Assembly (NCBI GenBank): GCA_030159075.1
Contig: BROG01000156.1
Span: 1-64,000 of the forward strand
Source of the DNA: Atrina japonica
Taxonomy: Eukaryota; Mollusca; Bivalvia; Pterioida; Pinnidae
Length of the DNA stretch: 64,000 bases
Direction: 5' to 3'
Of this stretch, positions 26,794-38,962 are shown in pieces; position 1 is the first letter of the stretch, and each line of letters opens with the position of its first letter. Position numbers and translations under genes: made by a program. The notes under the pieces were generated by a model. That model had not been told where the DNA came from. It made no database searches and saw only the letters and a list, made by a program, of their open reading frames with translations.

Positions 26794-27977
26794 GAAATAA
26801 AACTATTGATACTTCGTAGTTTAAATGTTCAAATAAAATATAATGCTAAAGTTACAGATCCACTTAATACCGGTAATTTGTAAAAATGCCAAATAACACA
26901 CTAACCTCGTGCCCCTTAACTCAGACCTAACAATATATGTACAAAATAATAATTCTGCCTGGCAAAACTTTAATCTGTTTCCTCATACAAATGGTACTTC
27001 TTTTATGCGTAACTTCTAATTCATAATGTTGGTCCTAAATACAAATTATATTTATTTGCGCACAAACCCACGAAAGGTCCATGGAATCACCGTATTCACC
27101 AGGATCCAAGGACTCATTGGAGTGCCACTCAAAACCCCCTATATGCCACTATTCCAATATAATCGACCGCTTGAAATTAATTCAAGTGGTATATCTAAAA
27201 CAATCAATTATAAGTACATCGTAAAGTTACAGTATATACCTTTCATTTCTTATACTTGTATATTTTCAGTACAGTTAAACTTTCACAAAAACCGCAGGAA
27301 ATACGTTTTGTTGATAACTAAGGACGAATTTGACGTCTATAAACTGGTTCAGCTTTATATATAGTTTGGTAAATCTTTTATGTATTACACCAAACTGATT
27401 GAATCCAGTTTCGGTTTTCTCATTCATCACCAACAGTTTCAAACTAATCATGGAAACCAATCAAACTGTATATGGAGGTGGTTCCAGCGGTTTACATGCA
27501 GTCCAAATCAGGCAATGATGTTGTTTAAGACGCAACAGTAATGAGACAGAAAACTGAAAAACTTGCTGTGGCACTGTTGTTTTGGTAATAAAGTATAAAA
27601 CTATGCTTGGATAAAGATCAGATAATATTTCAGGTACTGTAAAACACGACAAAACATACACTAAACCTCGCTTAGGCAGGAGTAAAGGGGAAATTCAGTC
27701 AGTCAGTCATTTTGGGAAACCTGTCACTTACTATACAACTTAAAACTGAAGGAAACTAATTTCAAACCATGTTAAAACCAGAAACAAATACTGAAAGCAA
27801 TTTTCTGTCAATATATTCGTCCTAGGTATTTTGTAAAATAATTCTGAAAAAACATTGAGCTGCTAACATCATATTTGTACATTGCCAAAAAGTTAATATA
27901 GATTTTAAAGCATACAGTTAAACATGTAAGCTGATTGATTTTCCGTTACATTTTATTGTAATTTTGAAACACATAAA
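26794..27977. other. AT-rich sequence without recognisable gene
   Basis: Open frames at 27026-27364 and 27461-27661 have no recognised domain or splice context. Confidence 0.45.
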
Positions 27978-28120
27978 GTCCATTTTACCGAGCTTGACCT
28001 TTTCACTGAACGTGACCTTTCACCGGACTTGAGGAGTTTCCATGAAACATTTGCGACGGGTGTTGCATGCGCTGTCTACTTCCGGATACCTGGTGCGCTA
28101 TCACATTTGGCATTTACAAT
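27978..28120 (+). repeat. PLE family B 3' tail fragment
   Basis: Shares with 59.3-59.45 kb the serial GAGCTTGACCTTTTCAC / CTTTCACCGGACTTGA repeats, then TTTGCGACGGGTGT and CTTCCGGATACCTGGT. Non-coding tail only. Confidence 0.65.
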
Positions 28121-28744
28121 TGGTCCTCGTATGGAGACCAATTAAATCTTTGGTTTGTTATGTTCTGAAGGACATGGAATTTGGAGTGTCCATTGATGTT
28201 TGTTCATTATACTTTAACCAGAATCTGGCACGAACTGAACTCCATTAAAATCTTGGTTGATTACTAAGTGATATATTTCATATTTATTTTTTTTTAAGGG
28301 TGAATAAATTATATATTCAAATTTCAGGAAAAATTATTTTAGAAAGGATTAAGATCCGTCATATTTACGCGGAGGGAAAATGGCGTTCCTAACACATACA
28401 CGTCATGCTTGTGGTACATCTTATATATATATATACAGATTTGATAAAAGTGTTCAAAAACAGTCGTGAAACATGTCGTTTAATCACAATGTTTTCAATA
28501 ATATGCCTTTTATATGTGCTTTCATGCGACATATCACACTTATTGTTGTTTGTTATATCTTTCTTAATCCACATAACGGCGCTTTGCAATTGCAGCTTTG
28601 GTTTCATATTTTACGTAAGTAAAATTCATTTACACCTTTATTCCATCTTAAAATATTATGTAAAAAATTTCATTAGAACAAGTAAAAGAGACTTAAAAGA
28701 GTCTATATAAAATAATACTAACATTTGACAAGACAAATACTTAC

Positions 28745-29390
28745 CCAGTGTGTAGTTGAAGTTATTGACTTGGCTCGCTTTCTCTCGTGCGCAGTAGAAC
28801 CACTCTGACGTATTTCCTAAATAATCGTACTCCACAGATAGGTCTTTAACGTTTATACTTCCATCTTCTAATCTATGAGAGTATGGGCAAAACAAGTAAT
28901 AATCTTTAAATTCCATAAAGTCATAACAGTTCCCCGCAGCGAATATTTCTGGATCTCCTTCAACAATATTTTGAACTTGAGTGTAAAAGAGATATTCTGA
29001 ATTAAGTACTTCTGGGTCAGCTTCTTTCCATATTCTTGTTAAAAAGTTTGCACGGTTGACTGCTACCATCGCTTGTTGTTTGAAGCGATTGATGCCATAC
29101 TGTTGAATTACACCTCTGCCAAGATTATGTTGTGTCCCTGTGGTGCAGTTATCTTTATTTTGTTCATATTCCTCTACTTGTTCTAGAAATTGCGCCACAA
29201 CATCGATATCAGATGATTTAGAAGCTGGAGGAATTTCCGGTTCCGGTATAGAATTATTCCAGTGTTCAAAATATGGCGCCGGCGTTTTTCCAGAATAGTT
29301 GAAAACGTTACACATTTTGTATGAAAATGTAGACACAATAATGAGGTATCCATAAATGCTCTTGACTATTTGCAATTCGATGGTATCCAT
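28745..29390 (-). CDS. GPR158/GPR179-like class C orphan receptor, N-terminal extracellular exon
   Basis: Encodes 215 residues plus one base of the next codon, then a consensus donor GTAAGT. The ATG at 29390 sits in a strong context (AAGAAAATGG), and an in-frame TAA lies 27 bases upstream. Residues 11-24 form a hydrophobic signal-peptide-like stretch. Residues 105-152 (NRANFLTRIW, LFYTQVQNIVEGDPEIF) and 183-202 (DLSVEYDY, EWFYCARE) resemble the extracellular Cache-type ligand-sensing domain of GPR158/GPR179 orphan receptors. There are five N-glycosylation sequons (N31, N45, N81, N193, N212) and five cysteines. In that family the seven-helix domain follows in later exons; I found none in the 28.7 kb downstream, so the gene is partial or has a very long intron. 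The family call rests on remembered sequence style, not a search. Confidence 0.7.
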
Positions 29391-29497
29391 TTTCTTGATT
29401 TCCACATCCAGTAAAATTTATATCACTGTGTTAGTTCTTTGCGTATGTAATCATGTTTGCTGATCAATACCACGATACTTGATAAATGAATTTCTAT
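29391..29497 (-). other. 5' untranslated part of the GPR158-like exon
   Basis: The minus strand has an excellent acceptor, TTTCTGTATTTCAG, ending at 29498, so the exon probably starts at 29497 and a leader exon lies further upstream. The leader holds a short upstream ORF (ATG at about 29450, seven codons to TAA) and an out-of-frame ATG 17 bases before the main start. Both could lower translation. Inference from sequence signals only. Confidence 0.55.
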
Positions 29498-29788
29498 CTG
29501 AAATACAGAAAGTGCAGAAATTAAAGACGTGAACTTTTCCTGTGTAATTCGTCATCAATTTACAAGATTAAGACTTACAATCTAATGTTTACTCCAGAAC
29601 TAGCATTGAAGTAAATGAACCACACAGAAAAAGATGCTAAAAATGAAAAGTGTGAGTACGTAGATGTGTACAACGTGATGTTCATATACAGAATAGGCAA
29701 ATTTCGCTCAATGTAAACTCAATCTGTAGGAAAAAACAAACCTTAAAACAATCAATTTTGTTATAGATATGGGTGTTGTGATGACGTG

Positions 29789-29790
<2 letters not shown>
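29498..29790. other. AT-rich putative first-intron sequence of the GPR158-like gene
   Basis: Nothing else recognised. Confidence 0.4.

Positions 29791-29882
<92 letters not shown>
29791..29882. repeat. Compound (AC)n(AT)n microsatellite
   Basis: (AC) to about 29847, then (AT) to 29882. Confidence 0.95.
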
Positions 29883-30628
<746 letters not shown>

Positions 30629-31596
30629 GGAAAATAAAAAAAATCGCATAAACAAATTATCATATGAAGCAATTAATAATCGTAAATATAAACGCCTTAC
30701 TCACCTTTTATGATGAACAATCCGAACAGAACAATGCATGTCGAGAAAAACTCTTGTATTTTTCAATGTATTTTGAATTCGTTAAAATGTTTGCATTGTT
30801 AATAATGTCGAAAACACAGAGACACATAAAATGTCTCTATTATAGAGGAAATCAATTCCTTCATTCTCATGGTGTTGGTAAGACTTTTGAGGGATCAGTT
30901 TTGTTCAGTGAAACAGGATCAAAATGAAAGTTTCTTACGAGGTAGAGCTTTTATAAAGGTTATATGTAACTATAATCGATTGCAAACAGCTACTGCTGAT
31001 GAAAAAAGGTGTAATCACTGTAAATGTGTATGTAACATGTCATAATGTAGTCATCAGTTTCAAGGTGGAGGTTTTTTATTGTCCATTGTAATAGATAATT
31101 TGGTTGTATGAAGATGCATGGGGATAAGTCCTGAGATGACGTGGGCTCTTATTGGTCTGTTACGACTCTGGTTCCGGTGCTTAATGTCCGCTTACAACAT
31201 TATTTTAATTAACTGAACGGAATGTGCTCTGACGCATGTCAAAAATGTTGTTGCTAATCAGAATATATTCAAATCGACCAATCGTTTATTAAGAAATATT
31301 TTCACATAAACAATGTAGCGTGTTTAACCCTGATATATAATTCTCGTTCGCAAGAGCCTACTTATGTTTTGCTTTATTTACCATACCCAGGAATATTCAA
31401 TGCTGATCATTTTGTTTATTGTTTATTGTATAAGAAACCTTAAGGCCACACTGCCTAAAGACAGATATCATACATATATGGAGGAAAGAATCAGAAAAAT
31501 ACAGATATGGTACATAAATATACATTTCCTTAACAAATATGCAAAATAAAATGAAGAAGTGTTAACGGATAATCTAAAGTTGTAATCCATTTCAAT
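30629..31596. other. AT-rich sequence without recognisable gene
   Basis: Nothing recognised. Frames at 30664-30927 and 31364-31549 carry no identifiable motif. Confidence 0.4.
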
Positions 31597-31666
31597 ATAA
31601 AAGATCTCAGATACCAAAGTATAAATCTTAAAGATGTCCAGGACAGAGAATCCGGCAAAAATGGAC

Positions 31667-31806
31667 ACCCCCCCCCCACCCCCCCCCCCCCCCCCCCACC
31701 CCCCCCACCTCCCCCTCTCCCTCCCCCCCCTCCCCACCCCCCCCACCCCACCCCCCCCCCCCCCCGGCCCCCGCCCCCCCGCTCCCTCCCCCCCGCCCCG
31801 CCCCGA
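31667..31806. repeat. C-rich low-complexity insert
   Basis: About 140 bp almost wholly C with occasional A, T and G, placed inside an otherwise recognisable PLE tail between AAAATGGAC and ACACGGACC. Antisense frames rich in glycine are artefacts of it. Confidence 0.9.
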
Positions 31807-31905
31807 ACACGGACCTCTGGAAACCGACAGTTGGGATCAGGTGCCATGGAGGAGTAAGTATCCCCTGTCGACCCGTCACACACGCCGTGAATTTGACAAA
31901 CTGGA

Positions 31906-31949
31906 GCTCAACTGATGAAGTCTAATTGACAGAAACGATCGTCTTGAAC
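31906..31949 (+). ncRNA. Hammerhead ribozyme motif, type I
   Basis: Stem I GCTCAA with TTGAAC (one mismatch), CTGATGA, stem II GTC/GAC around TAATT, AGAAAC, minimal stem III CGATCG, cleavage triplet GTC. All catalytic-core bases are present. With only a CG/CG stem III, activity as a monomer would be weak; such hammerheads are known to work better as dimers. Confidence 0.75.
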
Positions 31950-31957
31950 ATTATAAC

Positions 31958-32016
31958 TCCCCACTCTGGTCCTCCCCCCTCTCCCCCACTAACCTCACCC
32001 CCCCCTCCCCGCCCCC
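31958..32016. repeat. C-rich low-complexity insert, second
   Basis: C- and CT-rich stretch directly after the first hammerhead, replacing the expected TTGGTATTATG tail. Confidence 0.8.
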
Positions 32017-32178
32017 AAATCAAAGTATAAATCTTAAGGATGTCCACGACAGAGATATAAATCCGACAAAAATGGACAAACACGGACCTCTGGAAACCGA
32101 CAGTTTGGATCAGGTGCCATGGAGGAGTAAGTATCCCCTGTCGACCCGTCACACACGCCGTGAATTTGACAAACTGGA

Positions 32179-32222
32179 GCTCAACTGATGAAGTCTAATT
32201 GACAGAAACGATCGTCTTGAAC
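32179..32222 (+). ncRNA. Hammerhead ribozyme motif, type I
   Basis: Same sequence and core as the copy at 31906, including the C-to-A stem I mismatch and the two-pair stem III. Followed by the normal ATTATAACTTTGGTATTATG tail. Confidence 0.75.
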
Positions 32223-32258
32223 ATTATAACTTTGGTATTATGTTTAGAATATCTAAAA

Positions 32259-33839
<1,581 letters not shown>

Positions 33840-34002
33840 CAGGTGTTTTAACCTCGTTCTTAGATATATGGTGGCAGAAAAATAACCCGTAAAACAACCC
33901 CCGACCCGCTGAAGCCCTTCTAAATAAACCATGAACATTTCAAAATTTTTGACAACATACTTAAACATGAACATTAAAGCTTACAAATCGTTTCCTTGTT
34001 TT

Positions 34003-34455
34003 ATATATAAAACATCTGAGATACCAAAGTATAAATCTTTAGGATGTCCGGGATATAGACACAAATCTGGTAAAAATGGACAAACACGACCTCTGGAAAT
34101 CAAGAGTTGGTATCAGGTGCCATGGACGAGTAAGCAACCCCTGTCGACCCGTCATACCCGCCGTTCACAGTCAAGTGTAAATGCAATAGCCTACGTGAGG
34201 AATGAATCCTCGTCACAATTGGTACACACATCTCAACAACTGCCAACGAAAAGGCAACTCAACATTTCAACTAGTAAAACAGAGTAATCGCAAACAAGAC
34301 TATTATAGCCACCGTAAAATTTGAGGAACGTTGACATCGAACGCGGTTTTCGACATCCCTGTGTCAATAATTTGTCAGTGAGTAGTTTACATATGTATGT
34401 AAAATGTTCATATGTTGAACAAGTCATGGCATTCCGGATCATTTGTGAAATATAT
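34003..34455 (-). pseudogene. PLE family A 3' end
   Basis: Minus strand encodes a diverged KLLTDKLLTQGCRKPRSMST and KFYGGYNSLVCDYSVLLVEM in one open frame (34233-34475), then the family tail to about 34003. This is the best single-frame view of the PLE C-terminus in the window. The catalytic core is absent. Confidence 0.8.
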
Positions 34456-34818
34456 ATTATTTCGCTACTGATCATTTGAAAGTATTAAGTGCTAAATCCA
34501 CGTTTTTTAAAGTGTTTTAAAACATTTCCTTTCCTAATAAAATTGCATTCACTGCTGGTTGACCGTTTGAGTCCCCGAGGGTATACATAAACCTAGTACC
34601 TGGTATTTCGGTACCAGCTGTTCATCTTAAACTAAAGTAATATTTGGCACTGTTAACACCATTTGAATTCGAAAATTTTCTAATGCTAAGATAGTCATTT
34701 TTTTGTTTACAGTGGATTCTCTTAGACGGATTTCGGCTTTACTTTTAGAGATATTATTTGGCCTTGTATGATAGATACCACTTTCTCTTTAGAAAATACA
34801 CATACTTTTCAAACTGGA

Positions 34819-34864
34819 ACTCAACTGATGAAGTCTAATTGACAGAAGCGATATCGTCTTGAGC
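34819..34864 (+). ncRNA. Hammerhead ribozyme motif, type I, one core change
   Basis: As the intact copy at 35183, but the catalytic box reads GAAG instead of GAAA, turning the closing A15.1-U16.1 pair into a G-U wobble, and stem I has one mismatch. Probably weak or inactive. Confidence 0.75.
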
Positions 34865-35182
34865 ATTATAACTTTGGTATTATGTTTATAATATTGATAA
34901 CCACTAGGTCGTTGCCACTGCTGGTGGACCGTTTGAGTCCCCGAGGATATACATAAACCTAGTACCTGGTATTTCGGTACCAGCTGTTCATCTTATACTA
35001 AAGTAATATTTGGCACTGATAACACCATTTAAATTCGAAAATTTTCTAATGCTAATATAGTCATTTTATTTTGTTTACAGTGGTTACTCTTAGACGGATT
35101 TCGGCTATACTTTTAGAGATATTATTTGGCTTTGTATGATACCACTTTCGCTTTAGAAAATACACATACTGATCAAATTGGA

Positions 35183-35228
35183 GCTCAACTGATGAAGTCT
35201 AATTGACAGAAACGATATCGTCTTGAGC
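35183..35228 (+). ncRNA. Hammerhead ribozyme motif, type I, intact core
   Basis: Stem I GCTCAA/TTGAGC (6 bp, perfect), CTGATGA, stem II GTC/GAC around TAATT, AGAAA, stem III CGATATCG, then UH = TC, with predicted cleavage after the C of GTC at 35222. Every invariant core base is present. An unpaired A-A next to the core in stem II (A before GTC, A after GAC) is shared by all copies and may limit activity. Best candidate here for a working self-cleaving RNA. Confidence 0.85.
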
Positions 35229-35259
35229 ATTATAATTTTGGTATTATGTTTATAATATT

Positions 35260-35679
35260 TATTCACCCTCAAAATGCACGTATGCAAATTTTTTAGTTGT
35301 ATGTTTTCAAATCCATTGCATTATAATAATTAGCCTGTGGATTCACGAATAAACATTTCATGAATTTTATGAATACTGTTGTTGTTTTTTTTATCCATGG
35401 ACACTTTAACGTATATTGTGTATAATTTTAGAAGCAAAACCTGGTATAACATGTAATAATCACATTGCTTTTGTGACGAATACTGGATGTTTGATTCGAT
35501 TTTCCCAATTATCTCATGTTTATGTTCCAGAAATAGTAATGCGATTATCCTTAAAGTGACGTTAAAAGTACACTGATTTTTTTCTAAGATTCAGTAAATG
35601 GTATTGTATTCTGTAATATTTTGAATAGCGTAAATACAATGGATTGATGTGGAGTCTATTACATTGAGACGAAGCTCTG
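35260..35679. other. AT-rich sequence without recognisable gene
   Basis: Nothing recognised. Confidence 0.4.
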
Positions 35680-35820
35680 TGTCGGAGAAGGCGTGGCATT
35701 TAAAAGATTCAATTCACTTACATCAGCCCCTAGCACAGACCTAAAGCTATAACCATCTCCGTTTAAGTGAAAATGTCTAGGCTGGATGTTAAACAATAAT
35801 CAAACAAAAAACAAACAAAT
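35680..35820 (+). mobile_element. SINE family 2-related 3' part
   Basis: Keeps TGTGTCGGAGAAGGCGTGGC as a diverged form of the family-2 middle block and ends TGGATGTTAAACAATAATCA with an A/C-rich tail. The tRNA-like head is not recognisable. Confidence 0.5.
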
Positions 35821-36109
35821 CAAAGATGCTCCAATATTCCAAACATGGTCAATGTATGGACGTTTCATATACAGAGGCAAACGACTAACTGACCACTTGT
35901 CTTGGCAACTTTTCTTTGACAAGGCATTCAAGTAATGTATCATACCCTAGTTATTTTAAGTGGATGCCAGAGGAAATCATGTGTTAGTAGTATTTCATGA
36001 CGTATTTTGTACATGACGTCAATTGCAGCGTAAAACTAGTTTACGTATGACACAAACACAAAACTACAAAGAAGGAAAGGACAAAGATATATTTATATGA
36101 AATATTAGA
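35821..36109. other. AT-rich spacer
   Basis: Nothing recognised. Confidence 0.4.
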
Positions 36110-36276
36110 CTGCGGACTCACGGCGGGTGTGACCGGTCGACAGGGGATGCTTACTCCTCCAAGGCACCTGACCCCACCTCTTGATCTCCGTTTTTGTCCA
36201 TTTTTTTTACCAGATTTGTACCTATATCCTGGACATCCTAGTGATTTATACCTTGGTATTTGAGACTTTTTATATT
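36110..36276 (+). repeat. PLE family A 3' tail
   Basis: Sense orientation: GACTCACGGCGGGTGTGACC, GGTCGACAGGGGATGCTTAC, then CCTGGACATCC and TTGAGACTTTTTATAT. Confidence 0.8.
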
Positions 36277-38239
36277 TTAACACACTGTGATGTTTTTGGT
36301 TGACATATCACATTTTTTCTACTTTGATATAAATGATTTATGATAAAAGTGGAAGATTATTGCCCATTGATAAGTTTTAAAGGGAAGAAAATAATACAGC
36401 TTTAAAAGGACAAGGATGTTCACTTTCGAATTTACTCTTAAAATAACAGGTAAATATATAAGATGCCAGTTATTAATGTATTTTTCCTTAATCAATGCAA
36501 AGGGAGAAAATTTGATACAATCCGATTTGCACAACCGATATAAAGGATGTTTAATATCACTACGACACTAGACTGCAATGTTCCATCCTCAGTGTAGTAT
36601 GTATATATGTCAGTCTACTGGAAAAAAAATAGTTCAACCTGACCACCACTGTCTGGAACACTGTAAAAATTCTGTGAAATACTTCACACTGCAGCATTTA
36701 ACACGGGTTTGAATACAAAAAATTAATTAAATATAGACTTAATCAATTTTGCTGTTATTTGCATTCTAAAGGCATAATAATTTCTTTTTAACATTAATTC
36801 AAAGTTACTTCAGATATATTTTGATATTAATGAGTGCAAAATAATACCATTTTACATGCTCTTACTGGACTAGATAAGCCTTCAATCTCTTGCTTTGCTT
36901 TAGTGACCTCTGTTGACAAGTTGTTGGAACACCTAATGTTTAACATTGGACATTCAATGAATGTCTGTCATTTATGTCGCATGCCAACCACTGTATAGGA
37001 TTTTGATTTCCCCAAGAACATAGCAAGATCGATATCATTGGTGAACTTAGCAGGTAGGTCTGAGGTTGAAACACCGTGTCTTCTGGGTGAAAAAAGCTAA
37101 TTAAATGAAAAAGAGTGTTGAAATTCCTTTTAAAGTAGAGTAAATTTACTCAAATAATGCTTGAAAAAGTCAGGTATGTTGAAGTCGTACTTTCTGGAAG
37201 ATATAATATGGCATTCACACCTTATAAAATTTAAAACGGTACCCATTCATATAACATCCTGCATTGTCATTTTATTAGTTATGTTCATTGACATTCAGTT
37301 AGCATTTGCAGGAACCATATCAACTTGATACTTTTGAGAACATACACAGGTCATAATTTAGAAATAAACTTCTAACTGATGTTTTAATTCAAACATTTTC
37401 TGGAGCATATCTGGACTTTCCCTTGTAATTGTTTGTATGGTTTATGGTAGAATTACTATTCTTGTTTGAGAAATTATCAATCTAGGCTATATTGATAAAT
37501 TTAGATTTTTTCTATCTGTGGGACGGGTATATCCCCTCATTGTTAGGGGAATAATCAATCAAAATATTTAATACTTTTGAAAGGATAAACAGGTTTCAAT
37601 GTTTGGGAGTTACAGATTTGAAATTCAAAACTGGGATACCTTAGACCATTTTCCATCTGGAAGCTATAAAAGTAATTCTCGGGACTTGACTTTTAAAATT
37701 AAAAAGGAAGTGTACCTACCCCTTAGCACTTGTAAACTTCCAAATATAACAGGGGAGCATACTCTAGAACCACCTATCATTCGGATTATGTCTGCTGAAT
37801 TTTCTCTTATTCTGGGAAGTTAATCAAACTATCAATATGAAACTTTTGAATGTCATAAATTAGCGTCTGGAAGCTTCGAAATGGCCTCTCGGAGCTTTTT
37901 AAAACATAAAAGATTCATGGGAATAATTCCCCATAACCTCTTAGGATTTGTTTATGTATATTATATCTTTACCATTTTCTAACAAAAACTTCTTTTGAGA
38001 GGGATAACCATTGTGACATTTCAGCGGAGGGGGCATTATGATCATTATATTGTGTCTAGATGCTGGATGATGATTCTTCTACCTTTTAAATTTCCGAACA
38101 TTTTCTAAAAATGTGCGTGTCTACAATGGCACAATGTAGTCACTTATAGATTCTTGCCTCAGTAATAACCCACTGGTCTGAAATAATGTGCATTGAAACA
38201 TGTATTGTATAAACATTTTTCAAATCATAGCCTAAAAAT
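36277..38239. other. AT-rich sequence without recognisable gene
   Basis: No exon, RNA gene or known repeat recognised in about 2 kb. Confidence 0.45.
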
Positions 38240-38310
38240 CTCTCAGATAAGTTGAGGTCGCAGATGGATTTTAGTCTGAAATCCACCTGAGACCCCAACG
38301 TATCTGAGAG
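38240..38310. other. 71-nt foldback (pre-miRNA-sized hairpin or tiny MITE)
   Basis: Arms 38240-38271 and 38279-38310 are complementary at 28 of 32 positions, with four isolated single mismatches and a 7-nt loop. On the minus strand two mismatches become G-U wobbles, so the RNA fold is stronger there. Regular, symmetric mismatches suit a microRNA precursor, but a miniature inverted repeat is equally possible. No expression evidence. Confidence 0.6.
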
Positions 38311-38497
38311 AATTAAGTACTTCTTGTACAAATGTATATTTGTACATTTTATACAAGAGATCCACAGGGCTTTGAAAGGTCACCTGAGACAAAATGTCAA
38401 AATGCATAGACGTGGAAGAGAATATTTTCCTAGACGTATCCCCATTATATGGCTATTTTGGACAAACATGGGACCATAAATAGCAATGTTGTCCTGA

Positions 38498-38862
38498 TAA
38501 CAATGTTATGTGCTCTGAAGAATCATGTGTGAAGTTTGTCTTGTGAATTATTATGAAAAATGTAAATCGATGTCGAAGACAACCAGTGAAACTTCTCTGG
38601 TTGTTTTACAGCATGTAATGGAATATTAAGAAAACAGATCTGGAGCAAATACATTACATCTCTGGATTTTATCACGTGTCAATTGTCCTCTCATATTAAC
38701 ACCGTCTCGTTTTTGAACATGTACTGCATGATGTGACATGCGTTCATAATTCGAAAACACAATATTAAGTTCGAGACTATTTATTTTAATTTAATTTTAA
38801 TTTTGATTTCTGTTTAACGCCACACTCAACAATTTTTCAGTTATATGGTGGAGGTAAGTTAT
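38498..38862. repeat. Segmental duplication, copy 1
   Basis: Direct partner of 40705-41070. Shared landmarks: AATCATGTGTGA, TTGTCTTGTGAATTATT, CTCTGGTTGTTTTACAG, GAGCAAATACATTA, TTTTATCACGTGT and the SINE-like end CACACTCAACAATTTTTCAG. Confidence 0.8.
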
Positions 38863-38962
38863 TTTTGGTGGAGATGAGAATCCAGTTACAATGTACCCAA
38901 GAAGAGACCATCGGCCTTCCTCAGATAAACTGGCAAACTTCTCACAAAAACGAGCTTCATTA
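38800..38962 (-). mobile_element. tRNA-derived SINE family 1, 3' part
   Basis: Minus strand: TCTCACAAAAAC complement region, GTTTGCCAGTTTATCTGAGG, a GTTGAGTGTGGCGTTAAAC tail. The tRNA head is missing. Confidence 0.6.

Larger units (their letters stand above)
31597..32258 (+). mobile_element. Tandem pair of chimeric PLE-tail/hammerhead units
   Basis: Each unit has an antisense PLE-A tail (AAAGTATAAATCTTAA, GATGTCC, ACACGGACCTCTGGAAACCG, GATCAGGTGCCATGGAGG, GTCGACCCGTCACACACGCC) fused to GTGAATTTGACAAACTGGAG and a hammerhead. The hammerheads begin 273 bp apart (31906 and 32179). The two units share junction and substitutions, so they arose by duplication or concatemeric insertion rather than by two independent events. 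Unit 1 is disrupted by C-rich inserts. Tail sequence TTGGTATTATGTTTAGAATA ends unit 2. Confidence 0.75.
34550..35259 (+). mobile_element. Retrozyme-like tandem dimer, 364-bp unit
   Basis: Two direct copies with the hammerhead boxes 364 bp apart (34825 and 35189). Shared blocks in order: GGACCGTTTGAGTCCCCGAG, CCTAGTACCTGGTATTTCGG, AATATTTGGCACTG, GACGGATTTCGGCT, GAGATATTATTTGGC, CACATACT, hammerhead, then TTTGGTATTATGTTTATAAT. The first copy lacks the TTGATAACCACTAGGTCGTT leader seen between the copies. No coding capacity. Small non-autonomous retroelements with tandem hammerhead units are known in animals as retrozymes, proposed to spread through circular RNAs copied by PLE-type enzymes; this fits that pattern. 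Confidence 0.8.

Noticed and set aside
31468..31915. Glycine-rich and proline-rich frames
   Set aside because: They come from the C-rich insert at 31667-31806 read on either strand.
38240..38310. miR-125/lin-4 orthologue
   Set aside because: Only a ten-base core is shared, it lies on the 3' arm while miR-125 is a 5'-arm product, and the remainder does not match.
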